Below are positions 45,897-55,712 of a stretch of 64,000 bases of DNA, piece after piece. Origin of the DNA: Aquisphaera insulae. Its GTDB lineage: Bacteria > Planctomycetota > Planctomycetia > Isosphaerales > Isosphaeraceae. The position numbers were made by a program, and so were the translations under genes. The stretch lies in contig NZ_JAALJH010000005.1 in NCBI RefSeq assembly GCF_011064615.1, positions 124,001-188,000 on the forward strand, given 5' to 3'. The number at the start of each line of letters is the position of its first letter. The stretch's first letter is position 1. The notes under the pieces are model-generated. The model was not told the origin of the DNA and searched no databases. It worked only from the letters and a program-made list of their open reading frames with translations.

Positions 45897-46892
45897 ATGG
45901 CAAACCGGGCAGGTTCGATGGGTCAGCTCTCGCTCTTCGATTCCCACGATCAGCCGCAATCGGACACGGCCCGCCGGCTCTCGGAGAAGCTCTCCCGACT
46001 GGCCGACCGCGGGATCTTCCTCGGGACCTCGTCGTGGAAGTATGAGGGCTGGATCGGGAGCATCTATTCGCGCGAGCGGTACGTGGAGCGTGGTCGGTTC
46101 TCGAAGAAGCGGTTCGAAGCCGGCTGCCTGCAGGAGTATGGACGCATCTTCCCCGTCGCCGGCGGCGACTTCAGCTTCTACCAGTTCCCCACGCCCGAAT
46201 ACTGGAAGAACCTGTTCGACTCCGCGCCCGCCGGGCTGAGGTTCGGCCTCAAGGTGCCGGAGGAGATCACCGTGGCCCGGTGGCCGGGCCATTCCCGGTA
46301 CGGGGAACGGGCCGGCGCGCCGAATCACGGGTTCCTGGACAACAGCCTCTTCCAGGAGATGTTCGCCGACCCGCTGAGGCCGCATGCCGATCGGATCGCG
46401 GTCCTGATGCTGGAGTTCGGCACCTTCGCGAAGTCCACGTTCGCCCTGCCGGCGGACTTCTTCGACCGGCTCGAGACGTTCCTCGAGTCGGCCTCGACCT
46501 CGTTCCGACTGGCCGTCGAGATCCGCAATGCGGATTACCTGTGCCCCGATTACTTCGCCATGCTTCGTCGGCACAACGTGGCCCATGTCTTCAACGCCTG
46601 GACCCGGATGCCGGAGCTCATCGACCAGGTGGAGATGCCCGGCGCATTCACGGCCGACTTCTCGGTGGCCCGCGCCCTCCTGAACAAAGGGAGAGCCTAC
46701 GAGGACGCCGTGAAGGCACTCCAGCCCTACGAGCGGATCCAGGAGGTCAACGCCGGGGCCCGCGAGGGCCTTCGCCGGATCGCGGCCCGCGCGTGGAGGA
46801 CGAAACAGCCGGCTTACGAATTCATCAACAACCGCCTCGAGGGATTCGCCCCGGGGACGATCGAGGCCGTGGCCGACTCGCTCGAGGACTGA
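45897..46892 (+). CDS. DUF72 (YecE-like) protein
   Basis: A 331-residue TIM-barrel protein of the DUF72 family. Markers are FLGTSSWKYEGW near residue 40, FYQFPTPEYWKNLF, FGLKVPEEIT and LAVEIRNADYL. Start ATG 45897, with an in-frame ATG at 45918. DUF72 proteins are widespread and uncharacterised. It faces dapF tail-to-tail with a 27-bp gap. Confidence 0.85.
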   Translation: MANRAGSMGQLSLFDSHDQPQSDTARRLSEKLSRLADRGIFLGTSSWKYEGWIGSIYSRERYVERGRFSKKRFEAGCLQEYGRIFPVAGGDFSFYQFPTPEYWKNLFDSAPAGLRFGLKVPEEITVARWPGHSRYGERAGAPNHGFLDNSLFQEMFADPLRPHADRIAVLMLEFGTFAKSTFALPADFFDRLETFLESASTSFRLAVEIRNADYLCPDYFAMLRRHNVAHVFNAWTRMPELIDQVEMPGAFTADFSVARALLNKGRAYEDAVKALQPYERIQEVNAGAREGLRRIAARAWRTKQPAYEFINNRLEGFAPGTIEAVADSLED

Positions 46893-46919
46893 GAGGAAAG
46901 GGCCGAGCCGTGGCCGGAG

Positions 46920-47759
46920 TCAGGCACTCGGCCACTCCCCCTCGAAAACCTCGGTGGCCGGCCCCGTCATGAAGACCGAGGCGTCATCCGCAGGCCATTC
47001 CAGCTCCAGGTCGCCGCCCGGCAGATGGGCGAGGATCCGCCGGTCCGTCCGCCCCGTGAGCACGCCCGCGACGCAGACGGCACACGCGCCGGTGCCGCAG
47101 GCCAGGGTGATGCCCGATCCGCGCTCCCAGGTCCGCATGCGGACCTCGCCGCGGCCCACGACATCCACCACATGGGCATTCACCCGCCGGGGAAAGGCCG
47201 GGTGGTTCTCCATCCGGGGACCGAGGAGTTCCAGGGGGAAGGTCGTCACGTCATCCACGAACGCCACCGCGTGCGGATTGCCCATCGAGACGGCCGTGAC
47301 CGGGATCGACTGCCCGCCCAGGTCGATGGGGACGTCGATCGGAGGATCCCCAGCAAGGGTCGTCGGGATCTGGGCGGAAATCAGCACGGGCGGGGCCATG
47401 TCCACCCGGACCCGCCTGGCCTTTCCGCCCGAGATTTCCAGGTCGAGCACGAGCACGCCACGCCCGGTCTCGACGGTGACCTGGTCCTTCCGAGCAAGTC
47501 CGTGATCGTAGAGGAACTTGGCGACGCATCGGACGCCGTTGCCGCACATCTCTCCCTCGGAGCCGTCGGCATTGAACATCCGCATCCGCGCGTCGGCGAG
47601 CTCGGACGGCATGATCAGGATCAGGCCATCCGCCCCGACGCCGAAGTGGCGATCGCTGACCGCAACGGCCAGGGCGCCGGGGTCCGAGGGGGCCGACTGA
47701 CGGAAGGTCTCGACGTAGACATAGTCGTTGCCGAGCCCGTGCATCTTCGTGAATTTCAT
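46920..47759 (-). CDS. dapF: diaminopimelate epimerase
   Basis: A 279-residue enzyme interconverting LL- and meso-diaminopimelate, for lysine and peptidoglycan synthesis. The two catalytic cysteines are in SEGEMCGNGVRC and ITLACGTGACA. The N-terminal KMHGLGNDYVYVE is also typical. The gene is in single copy here and divergent from the M50 protease gene across 190 bp. Confidence 0.95.
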   Translation of the reverse strand: MKFTKMHGLGNDYVYVETFRQSAPSDPGALAVAVSDRHFGVGADGLILIMPSELADARMRMFNADGSEGEMCGNGVRCVAKFLYDHGLARKDQVTVETGRGVLVLDLEISGGKARRVRVDMAPPVLISAQIPTTLAGDPPIDVPIDLGGQSIPVTAVSMGNPHAVAFVDDVTTFPLELLGPRMENHPAFPRRVNAHVVDVVGRGEVRMRTWERGSGITLACGTGACAVCVAGVLTGRTDRRILAHLPGGDLELEWPADDASVFMTGPATEVFEGEWPSA

Positions 47760-47949
47760 GATCGAGCCGCTACCGATATGATCCGCAAGAGTAGTATGCC
47801 GTTCCGGCGAGGTACTTGCATCAATCTAGCATCCTCCCACCCCCAGGGAAAGCTGCCGGGATGGTTGGCGAATCCTCAAGGGACCCAAGACGCTCCGAAG
47901 GGCTTGTGAGGCGCATCCCATCCGTCTACCGTAAGAGGGACGACGGGCC

Positions 47950-48783
47950 ATGTTCCTCGCGATCCCAAGGTATGTCATGCTCGGCACGACCGCCACTCCG
48001 TACGACGTCCGATTCCGCTTCCTGGACATACCAGTCCGGATCCACCCCCTCTTCTGGGGGGTCACCATCATCATGGGTTGGAGGAACGACGACCTACCCA
48101 TCGTGGCGCTCTGGGTCGCCTGCGTCCTGATCTCGATCCTGGTCCACGAGTACGGACACGGCCTGATGGCCCGCTGGTTCGGCGAATCGCCGTCGATCCT
48201 GCTTTATGGACTTGGCGGGCTCTGCATGTCGCGGCAGGAGCGCACGCCGGCCCAGCGGATTGCCGTCCTGCTCGCGGGCCCAGGGGCGGGATTCCTCCTC
48301 CTCGGGGTGGTGATGGCGGCCATGTCGCTCGTCTACGGGATCACACCCGTCGAGCACCTGGCGATGGTCCGCGAGACTCTCGGCCTCGGTATCGATTTGC
48401 CCAGCCTCAGGGAACTCGGCGGCAAACTCCCCACTCGCTCGGTCGAGTGGTTCTACCTGTACATGGTCCACATCAACCTGCTCTGGGGCCTCGTGAACCT
48501 GCTGCCGATCTACCCGCTGGACGGAGGCCAGATCACTCAGGTCGTCATGAGCCGTCTGGACCGCCGCAACGGGGCTCGGCGAAGCCACATCGTCTCCCTG
48601 GTCACCGCCGGCTTCCTCGCCGTCGCCTCGTTCGCAGTCGATCGATCGGCCGACAGCAAGCCCGACTTCTTCCTCCTGGTGTTCTTCGGCGGCCTGGCCA
48701 TGCTGAACTATCAAATGCTCCAGTCGTACCATGTTGCCCAATCTTACGGCGTGGACTCGAATGACGATTACTGGCGGAACTGA
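47950..48783 (+). CDS. site-2 protease family membrane metalloprotease (M50)
   Basis: A 277-residue intramembrane protease. The zinc motif HEXXH is VHEYGHGL, and the third ligand Asp is in NLLPIYPLDGGQI. About five or six hydrophobic segments surround the site. M50 proteases cleave transmembrane regulators such as anti-sigma factors. The substrate here is unknown. Start ATG 47950 or 47980. Confidence 0.88.
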   Translation: MFLAIPRYVMLGTTATPYDVRFRFLDIPVRIHPLFWGVTIIMGWRNDDLPIVALWVACVLISILVHEYGHGLMARWFGESPSILLYGLGGLCMSRQERTPAQRIAVLLAGPGAGFLLLGVVMAAMSLVYGITPVEHLAMVRETLGLGIDLPSLRELGGKLPTRSVEWFYLYMVHINLLWGLVNLLPIYPLDGGQITQVVMSRLDRRNGARRSHIVSLVTAGFLAVASFAVDRSADSKPDFFLLVFFGGLAMLNYQMLQSYHVAQSYGVDSNDDYWRN

Positions 48784-49076
48784 CCATAGCGACCCTGTGC
48801 CGAGCTCCCGGTCAGGGGCATCCCCTCTCTCTGTTTCCCGAATCCCACGGTTGTCGCGAATAATCGCAACGGCGGCCTGATTCCCCCTCGATCACATGGA
48901 CGAGCGGATCCCAGGGGCCCGTCGAGGTCGAAGTGGGCCCGATCGAGGGAGGGGTCCGGGTCACCCCCTTTCTTTTCGACGCTCCATCTACCACAATTCG
49001 GTTGCGATGATCCGGGCGCGTATCGTCTCCAGACTGGTCCGGGAGTAGCCCGCCAGAGAGAGCAGAATCCTCATCC

Positions 49077-51680
49077 ATGCAGCCACGCAAGAAGCCGAAT
49101 CCTGTTGAACAGAAGGACACGAGAAGTTCTGCGGTCGAGGCAGGCACCGGAAATCGTCCCAGGGGGCGTGGACGCGGGCGCACGGGGCTGGCGATACGAT
49201 CCTCTCGGAGTGCCGGCCCGGACTCCACGAATCGGATCGCGCTGCTCCCCCTTCGCTCGGATGTCGTCTTCCCGCAGACGGTTGTTCCCCTGATCATCAG
49301 CCGGCCCAGCGGCATCCGCCTGGTCGATGACGTCCTGATCTCGGAGCGGCTGATCGGGCTGGCCAGCCAGCTCCATCCCGACGTGGACGACCCGGGCATC
49401 GCCGACCTTTACCCCACGGTCTGCGTCGGCAGCGTGCTCAAGATGCTGAAGTTCCCGGACGGCTCGACTCGGATCGTTTGCCAGGGGCAAACGCGGGCCC
49501 GGCTGCTTCGGGTGGTCCAGACCGAACCCTACCTCATCGCCGAGGTCGAGCCGCTGGAAGAGGAGCTCACCGAGGGGGTGGAGGTCGATGCCCTGGTCCA
49601 TCACGTGAACCGGCTCTTCCAGCGGCTCGTCGATCAGAGCCAGCAGATCCCCGAAGAGCTCCAGGTCGCGGCGATGAACACCCCCGAGCCGGGTCGCCTG
49701 GCGGACCTCCTGGCCTCGAGCCTGCCGTTCTCGGTCGAGGAGCGGCAGGTCCTCCTGGGCGAGGTGAACGTCCGGTCGCGACTCGAGAGGCTGGGGCAAT
49801 ACCTCGCCCGCCAGCTCGCGATCGTGGAGCTGTCCACCAAGATCCAGGAGCAGGTCGGGTCCGAGCTCTCGAAGGCGCAGCGGGATCATTTCCTCCGCCA
49901 GCAAATCAAGGCCATCCAGGAAGAGCTCGGCGAGCCGGAGTCGGAGAACCCGGAGGTCGCGGAGCTCTGGGAGCGGATCCGGGCCGCCGCGCCTCCGGCG
50001 GAGGTGCTGAAGGAGGCCGAGCGGGAGCTTGAACGCCTCGCCGGCATGCACCCGAGCTCGGCCGAATACTCGATCGTCCGCACCTACCTGGACTGGCTCG
50101 CGATCCTGCCCTGGAACAACGCGAGCCGCGACCGGCTGGACCTCCGACGGGCCCGGAAGATCCTCGACGAGGATCACTACGACCTGGAGAAGATCAAGGA
50201 ACGAATCCTCGAGTATCTGGCCGTCCGCAAGCTGAAGAAGGACATGAAGGGGCCCATCCTCTGCCTGGCGGGGCCGCCGGGCACGGGGAAGACGTCGCTC
50301 GGCAAGAGCATCGCCCGGGCGCTCGGGCGCGAATTCGTCCGGGTCAGCCTCGGCGGCGTCCACGACGAGGCTGAGATCCGCGGGCATCGCCGGACGTACG
50401 TGGCCGCCATGCCCGGCCGGATCATCCAGGGGATCCGCAAGGTTGGGACCAACAACCCCGTCTTCATGCTCGACGAGGTCGACAAGCTCGGCGCCGACTT
50501 CCGCGGCGATCCCTCCGCCGCGCTCCTTGAGGTCCTGGATCCCGAGCAGAACATGACCTTTCGCGACCATTACCTGGACGTCGATTTCGACCTCTCCCGG
50601 GTGATGTTCATCGCCACCGCGAACATGCTCGAGTCGATCCCCTCGCCGCTCCTGGACCGGATGGAGATCCTCCAGCTCCCCGGGTACAGCGAGGAGGAGA
50701 AGGTCCTGATCGCGCAGAGGTACATCATCCCCAAGCAGCTCGAGGCCCACGGACTGACGCCGGCGGACCTGGAAATCTCCGAGCTCGGGATCAAGCGGAT
50801 CATCGCCGACTACACCCGGGAGGCCGGACTCCGCAACCTCGAGCGCGAGATCGCCGCCGTCTGCCGGAAGGCCGCCCGCCGCCGGGCCGAGGGGAAGCGC
50901 GGGGTCGTGACGGTGGGACCCGGCCAACTTCACGAGCTGCTTGGCCCCTCGCGGTTCTATCGCGAGCTGGCCGACCGTACCGGCATCCCGGGGGTGGCAA
51001 CCGGCCTGGCCTGGACGCCGACCGGAGGCGAGATCCTCTTCATCGAGGCCACCGGCATGCCGGGCAAGGGGCAGCTCACGCTCACCGGACTCCTCGGCGA
51101 CTCGATGCGCGAGAGCGCCCAGGCGGCGATGAGTTATCTGAAGAGCCATGCCAGGGTCCTGGAGCTGGATTCCTCGCGGTTCAACAAGACCGACGTCCAT
51201 ATCCACGTCCCCGCCGGCGCCGTCCCCAAGGACGGCCCCTCGGCGGGAGTGGCGATCGCCGCCGCCCTGATCAGCCTCTTCCGCGACCTCCCCATCAGAG
51301 AGGCCCTGGCGATGACGGGCGAGGTCACCCTGACCGGGCGAGTCCTCCCGGTCGGCGGCGTCCGCGAGAAGGTCCTCGCCGCGCGACGGGCGGGCATTCG
51401 CAGCCTGCTGATCCCTCGACACAACGAGAAGGACCTGATCGAGCTCCCCGCGGACGTGAAGGCGGACCTGACCTTCCGGCTGGTCGATACGCTCGATGAC
51501 GTCGTCCCGCGGCTCTTCCTCGGGCGGGGCCAGAAGTCTCGCTCCAAGCCGGAGCCGATCAAGCCCGGCTCCAAGCGAGTCGTCGTCGAGAAGTCTCGGG
51601 CGGCGGTCGCCAGGCCGGCTCCTCCCGAGTCCGAGGTGCCCGGCCCCGCCACGAAGCCGCGCCGCCCCCGGACCGTTTGA
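49077..51680 (+). CDS. lon: ATP-dependent protease La (Lon)
   Basis: An 867-residue LonA. The N-terminal substrate-binding domain begins at ~residue 53 (IALLPLRSDVVFPQTVVPL). The AAA+ domain has Walker A GPPGTGKTS near residue 399 and VFMLDEVDK. The C-terminal peptidase domain holds the catalytic Ser in PKDGPSAG (near 722) and Lys in REKVLAARR (near 765). A basic N-terminal extension (~50 residues) and a Pro/Lys tail exceed the usual length of about 800. It degrades misfolded and regulatory proteins. The upstream 293-bp gap probably holds its promoter. Confidence 0.95.
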   Translation: MQPRKKPNPVEQKDTRSSAVEAGTGNRPRGRGRGRTGLAIRSSRSAGPDSTNRIALLPLRSDVVFPQTVVPLIISRPSGIRLVDDVLISERLIGLASQLHPDVDDPGIADLYPTVCVGSVLKMLKFPDGSTRIVCQGQTRARLLRVVQTEPYLIAEVEPLEEELTEGVEVDALVHHVNRLFQRLVDQSQQIPEELQVAAMNTPEPGRLADLLASSLPFSVEERQVLLGEVNVRSRLERLGQYLARQLAIVELSTKIQEQVGSELSKAQRDHFLRQQIKAIQEELGEPESENPEVAELWERIRAAAPPAEVLKEAERELERLAGMHPSSAEYSIVRTYLDWLAILPWNNASRDRLDLRRARKILDEDHYDLEKIKERILEYLAVRKLKKDMKGPILCLAGPPGTGKTSLGKSIARALGREFVRVSLGGVHDEAEIRGHRRTYVAAMPGRIIQGIRKVGTNNPVFMLDEVDKLGADFRGDPSAALLEVLDPEQNMTFRDHYLDVDFDLSRVMFIATANMLESIPSPLLDRMEILQLPGYSEEEKVLIAQRYIIPKQLEAHGLTPADLEISELGIKRIIADYTREAGLRNLEREIAAVCRKAARRRAEGKRGVVTVGPGQLHELLGPSRFYRELADRTGIPGVATGLAWTPTGGEILFIEATGMPGKGQLTLTGLLGDSMRESAQAAMSYLKSHARVLELDSSRFNKTDVHIHVPAGAVPKDGPSAGVAIAAALISLFRDLPIREALAMTGEVTLTGRVLPVGGVREKVLAARRAGIRSLLIPRHNEKDLIELPADVKADLTFRLVDTLDDVVPRLFLGRGQKSRSKPEPIKPGSKRVVVEKSRAAVARPAPPESEVPGPATKPRRPRTV

Positions 51681-51713
51681 ACCCCGCACCGTCCCGCCCG
51701 GCGATGCCCCGCG

Positions 51714-53237
51714 ATGTCTCCACAATCAAGCCCTCCCACCCGCGTGACCCTCCGCGGAATCTCCAGGAGATTCAACGCGGTCCAGGCCCTGCGCCCGCTC
51801 GATCTCGGCCTCAGCGGGGGAGAGATCCACGCTCTCTGCGGCGAGAACGGGGCCGGGAAGAGCACGCTGATCTCGATCCTGGGCGGCGTGATCCGCCCCG
51901 ACTCGGGCTCGATCGAATTCAACGACACCGAGGTCCGTTTTCACTCGCCGGCGGACGCCCTGGCGGCCGGGGTCGCGGTCATCTATCAGGAGCTGAACCT
52001 CGTCGAGCCGTTCACCGTCGCGGAGAACCTCGCACTCGGGCACGAGCCTCGATCGGGAATCCGGCTCGACCGCCGCGCCATCCGGTCCCGGGCCCGCGAG
52101 CTGCTCGCGGAGCTCGGCTTCGACATCGATCCCGGGGCCGAGGTCGGCAGCCTGTCCGTCGGCCAGCGGCAGCAGGTCGAAATAGCCCGGGCGATCGGAC
52201 GGCGTGCTCGCATCCTCATCCTCGACGAGCCGACCGCCGCGCTCTCTCGCGCGGAGGCCGAACGCCTCTTCCTCCTGCTCCGCGACCTGCGGGCCCGCGG
52301 GCTGGCGATCCTCTATGTCTCGCACCACCTGGACGAGGTCTTCGCGCTCGCCGATCGGATCACGGTCCTCCGGGACGGCTCTCGCGTGGGCACCTGGCCA
52401 ACTCGCGAACTGACGCTTCCGGGCGTGGTCGCGCACATGGTGGGCCAGGCCGTGGATGTTCGCCCGGCGGCCCCTCGGTCCATCGCCGCAGAGCCCTCGC
52501 TCCGCGTCCTGTCCGCGTCGGGCGGGTCATTCCGGGACGTCACCTTCGACCTTCACCCGGGCGAGGTCCTGGGACTGACGGGGCTGGCCGGATCCGGCCA
52601 CGAGGAGCTGGCCGCCGTCCTCTTCGGCGCCCGGCCGCTGGCGTCCGGTCAATTCGTCTGGCGAGGGCGGGAGTTCCGCCCCCGCCATCCTCGCCAGGCC
52701 CGGGCCGCCGGGCTGGCCTACGTCCCTCCGGACCGTCGCCGGCAGGGGCTCTTGCCGTCGAGGAGCATCACCGCCAACCTGGCCCTCGCGTCGCTCGAGA
52801 CCCTTTCCACGCTCGGCTGGATCCGCCCCGGGCTGCGCGGGAAGCTCGCGTCCGAATGGTGCCGACAGTTCGAGGTCGCGGCGTCGAGCCCCTCTCAGGG
52901 GGTCCTGACACTCTCCGGCGGCAACCAGCAGAAAGTCCTGCTGGCACGCTGGGCCGCCCTCGGGCCGTCGCTTTTCCTGCTCAACGAACCGACGCGCGGC
53001 ATCGACGTGAAGACCCGGGAAGCCATCCACCGCTGGATCGACGACCTCGCGGCGGCCGGCTGCTCGGTCCTCCTCACCTCGTCCGACGCGCAGGAGATCG
53101 TCCGGCTGGCGAGTCGCTGCGTGGTCTTCCGCTCGGGACGGATCGCAACCGAGCTCCCCCGGGCCTCGCTTCGAGAGCAGACGCTCATCGAGGCGATGAT
53201 GGCAGACCCCGTCGCCCCGACACGCGCCCATTCGTGA
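51714..53237 (+). CDS. sugar ABC transporter ATPase (RbsA/MglA type)
   Basis: A 507-residue protein with two fused ATPase halves, as in carbohydrate-uptake CUT2 transporters. The first half has Walker A GENGAGKST and signature LSVGQRQQVEIARA. The second has a degenerate Walker A (GLAGSGHEEL), normal for this family, with signature LSGGNQQKVLLARW. It imports a monosaccharide, probably ribose-, xylose- or galactose-like. The permease gene starts 29 bp later. A cognate periplasmic binding protein gene is not adjacent. Confidence 0.92.
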   Translation: MSPQSSPPTRVTLRGISRRFNAVQALRPLDLGLSGGEIHALCGENGAGKSTLISILGGVIRPDSGSIEFNDTEVRFHSPADALAAGVAVIYQELNLVEPFTVAENLALGHEPRSGIRLDRRAIRSRARELLAELGFDIDPGAEVGSLSVGQRQQVEIARAIGRRARILILDEPTAALSRAEAERLFLLLRDLRARGLAILYVSHHLDEVFALADRITVLRDGSRVGTWPTRELTLPGVVAHMVGQAVDVRPAAPRSIAAEPSLRVLSASGGSFRDVTFDLHPGEVLGLTGLAGSGHEELAAVLFGARPLASGQFVWRGREFRPRHPRQARAAGLAYVPPDRRRQGLLPSRSITANLALASLETLSTLGWIRPGLRGKLASEWCRQFEVAASSPSQGVLTLSGGNQQKVLLARWAALGPSLFLLNEPTRGIDVKTREAIHRWIDDLAAAGCSVLLTSSDAQEIVRLASRCVVFRSGRIATELPRASLREQTLIEAMMADPVAPTRAHS

Positions 53238-53266
53238 GCCCCCCTGCCCGACCCGCGGAAACAACG

Positions 53267-54214
53267 ATGCATCCCTCCCTCCGATCGCTCCTGAAACGTC
53301 TTCCGCAACTCCTGCTCCTCCTCTGCGCCTTGGTCATCATGATCCGCACGGAGCGGTTCCTGACGGCCGGGACGCTCTCCAGCATCCTCACGCAGGCGAG
53401 CATCGTGGGGGTACTTGCCCTCGGCCAGGCGTTCGTGCTGATCGGCGGCGGCTTCGACCTGTCCCAGGGGGCGATGATGGCACTCACCGCGGCCGTGGCG
53501 GGCCAGCTCGCGACGCGGGGGACCTCGCCCGCGGTCGCGGCCGTGCTCGTCCTCTCGCTGGGCACGCTGCTCGGATCCATCAACGGGCTGATGGTCTCTG
53601 CCGTGCGGACGAATCCCTTCGTCACGACGCTGAGCACCCTGCTGATCTATCGCGGCGCCGCATTCATTGCCCTGGGCGGACAGCCGATCGCGAACATCCG
53701 CGCCTTCCAGGCGATCGACACCGGACTCCAGGTCGGGGGGACCTATCTCCCGTTCCGCGGCCTCCTCTTCGTGGCGCTGACCTTGCTGTCCTGGCTGATC
53801 CTCCGCCAGACCGTCTTCGGTCAGCACGTCTATGCGCTCGGCGGTAACGCGGAGGCCGCGCGGCTTGCGGGCGTGCGAACGGTCCGACTTCGGGTCGCGA
53901 CGTTCGTCCTGAGCGGCGTCGCGGCGTCTGTGGCGACCTTGCTCTTCCTCTCCTGGCTGAGAGTCGCCAAGCCCGACACGGCGAACGGCTACGAGCTCGA
54001 CTCCATCGCCGCGTGCGTTGTTGGGGGCGTCTCGCTCCAGGGCGGCCGGGGCAGCGTCCTGGGCGCCGCCGCGGGCTGCCTGCTCCTTCAGGCCCTGCGC
54101 ACCCAGATCACGATGAGCGGATCGCCCGAGGAATATCGGACCCTGATCACGGGAATCGTCATCCTCGTCTTCGCCGCGGCCGATGCCCTGGCGCGGAGGA
54201 ACGAGCGAGATTGA
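53267..54214 (+). CDS. sugar ABC transporter permease (RbsC type)
   Basis: A 315-residue inner membrane permease of the CUT2 family. It has about eight to ten hydrophobic segments and the family stretches GGGFDLSQGAMMALTAAV and GVRTVRLRVATFVLSGV. It pairs with the preceding ATPase in an operon. The same reading frame stays open far upstream through the ATPase gene, which is a G+C artefact. The downstream gene is on the opposite strand, so no binding protein follows. Confidence 0.92.
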   Translation: MHPSLRSLLKRLPQLLLLLCALVIMIRTERFLTAGTLSSILTQASIVGVLALGQAFVLIGGGFDLSQGAMMALTAAVAGQLATRGTSPAVAAVLVLSLGTLLGSINGLMVSAVRTNPFVTTLSTLLIYRGAAFIALGGQPIANIRAFQAIDTGLQVGGTYLPFRGLLFVALTLLSWLILRQTVFGQHVYALGGNAEAARLAGVRTVRLRVATFVLSGVAASVATLLFLSWLRVAKPDTANGYELDSIAACVVGGVSLQGGRGSVLGAAAGCLLLQALRTQITMSGSPEEYRTLITGIVILVFAAADALARRNERD

Positions 54215-54283
54215 CCGAGCGGTCGAGGTGCACGGCAGTCGTCTCACCGGACGTCTCGATCGCGTCGGACACCCTGATGCCGG

Positions 54284-55660
54284 TTAGGGCGCGGCCTCTC
54301 GGCGCCGGACCATTCCGTCCCAGATGGCGAAGGCCCCGACACCGGCGACGAGCGTGCCGAGGCCGTATGCGAGGATGGTCCATTCCGTGGTGCCGAAGAC
54401 GAACAGCCAGCCGAGAAGGGCGACGACGGCGGGGATCGGATAGAAGGGCATCCGGAACGGCAACGATCCGCGGGCCTCGGGCCTCGCGTGGAGGAGGAAG
54501 ACCGTGACGATCTGGCCGACGAACTGGATCAGGATCCGCGAGCTCAACAGGGCCGCGATGATCGTCTCCAGCTCGAAGAGGCAGGCCACCATCGTGATCC
54601 CGCCGATCAGGAGCAGGCTGAGGTGCGGGAAATCGCCTCGTGGATGAGTCGCCGCGAAGGTCCGGAAGAAGTGGCCCGCCTTGGCCGAGGCGTAGGGGAC
54701 CCGGCTGTAGGCCAGCAGCGAGGCGAAGACCGAGGCCATGGCCGTCCAGACGATCATCGCCGAGACGAGCCCTGCCGCGGTGGCGCCGTGGATCCGGAGC
54801 ATCATGTCGGTCGCCGCATGGTCGGATTTGACCACCTCGCGCCAGGGGACCACGCCCAGGATGCTCACGTTCATGGTGAGGTAGATGAGCGAGACGAGCA
54901 CCACCGAGATCAGGATCGAGCGCGGGATGGTCCGAGACGGCTCCGCCACCTCGTCGCCCAGGTAGCAGACCTGGTAGTAGCCCAGATAATCATACATGGC
55001 GATGGCCAGGGCCGCGCCGAGGCCCAGCGCATTGGCTCCGGTCAAAGACCACGCGTCGGGCGCGAGGTCGAACGCGAGCGAGGGGTTGAAGTGAGACAGT
55101 CCCGTCGCGATCACCCAGCCGACGGTGGCGAGCATCCCGACCCAGAGCACGACCATGAGGCGCCCGGCCATTTCGATCCGACGGTAGGCCAGGAGCGTCG
55201 CCATCCCCATCACGCCGACCGCCGCCACCTGGCCCCACGCCACCTTGCCGACGGCGCCGGGGATGAGGTCCCCCCAGCTCCAAGCCGTGCCGAGGAGCCC
55301 CGGAGCGAAGTAGGCCAGGTACTTCGCGAGACCGACGGCCCCCGAGGCGATCTCGAGCGGGCCGCTGAAGAAGAACTGCCAGACGAAGAGGAACTTGAGG
55401 AGCCGCCCGGCGCGGCCTTCTCCGTAGGCCGCATCGTAAAAATGGTACGTCCCGCCGGAGCCGGGGAAGGCGGCGGCGAGCTCGCACCAGACCAGGCCGT
55501 CGGCCAGGGCCACGATCGCACCGAGGACCCAGCCCACCATCGCCTGGGGACCGTTCATGCTGGCGACCAGCAGCGGGATGGTGATGAACGGGCCGATGCC
55601 GACCATGGTCGACGTGTTCAGGCTGACGGCCTGGAGCAGTCTCAATTTCCGCTGCAGCAT
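54284..55660 (-). CDS. APC-family amino acid permease
   Basis: A 458-residue 12-helix transporter. The N-terminal SLNTSTMVGIGPFITIPLL and the segment FPGSGGTYHFYDAAYG are characteristic of amino acid/polyamine antiporters. It probably imports or exchanges an amino acid or related amine. It starts 52 bp after the end of hslU on the same strand but is likely independent. Confidence 0.88.
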   Translation of the reverse strand: MLQRKLRLLQAVSLNTSTMVGIGPFITIPLLVASMNGPQAMVGWVLGAIVALADGLVWCELAAAFPGSGGTYHFYDAAYGEGRAGRLLKFLFVWQFFFSGPLEIASGAVGLAKYLAYFAPGLLGTAWSWGDLIPGAVGKVAWGQVAAVGVMGMATLLAYRRIEMAGRLMVVLWVGMLATVGWVIATGLSHFNPSLAFDLAPDAWSLTGANALGLGAALAIAMYDYLGYYQVCYLGDEVAEPSRTIPRSILISVVLVSLIYLTMNVSILGVVPWREVVKSDHAATDMMLRIHGATAAGLVSAMIVWTAMASVFASLLAYSRVPYASAKAGHFFRTFAATHPRGDFPHLSLLLIGGITMVACLFELETIIAALLSSRILIQFVGQIVTVFLLHARPEARGSLPFRMPFYPIPAVVALLGWLFVFGTTEWTILAYGLGTLVAGVGAFAIWDGMVRRREAAP

Positions 55661-55712
55661 CGCGCGGGCTCCGCGGGTTCGGGAGTCGGCGCGGGATCGA
55701 CGTCCCGCCTTG

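Noticed and set aside
48810..48840. A short GGGGCATCCCC hairpin upstream of lon
   Set aside because: Only four paired bases with a three-base loop; too weak to call a terminator.
49071..51725. An 884-codon minus-strand frame
   Set aside because: It mirrors the lon gene exactly and has no domain.
51677..53266. In-frame extension of the ABC permease upstream through the ATPase gene
   Set aside because: The ATPase in the other frame has all its motifs and the extension is Arg/Pro-rich. The permease starts at ATG 53267.
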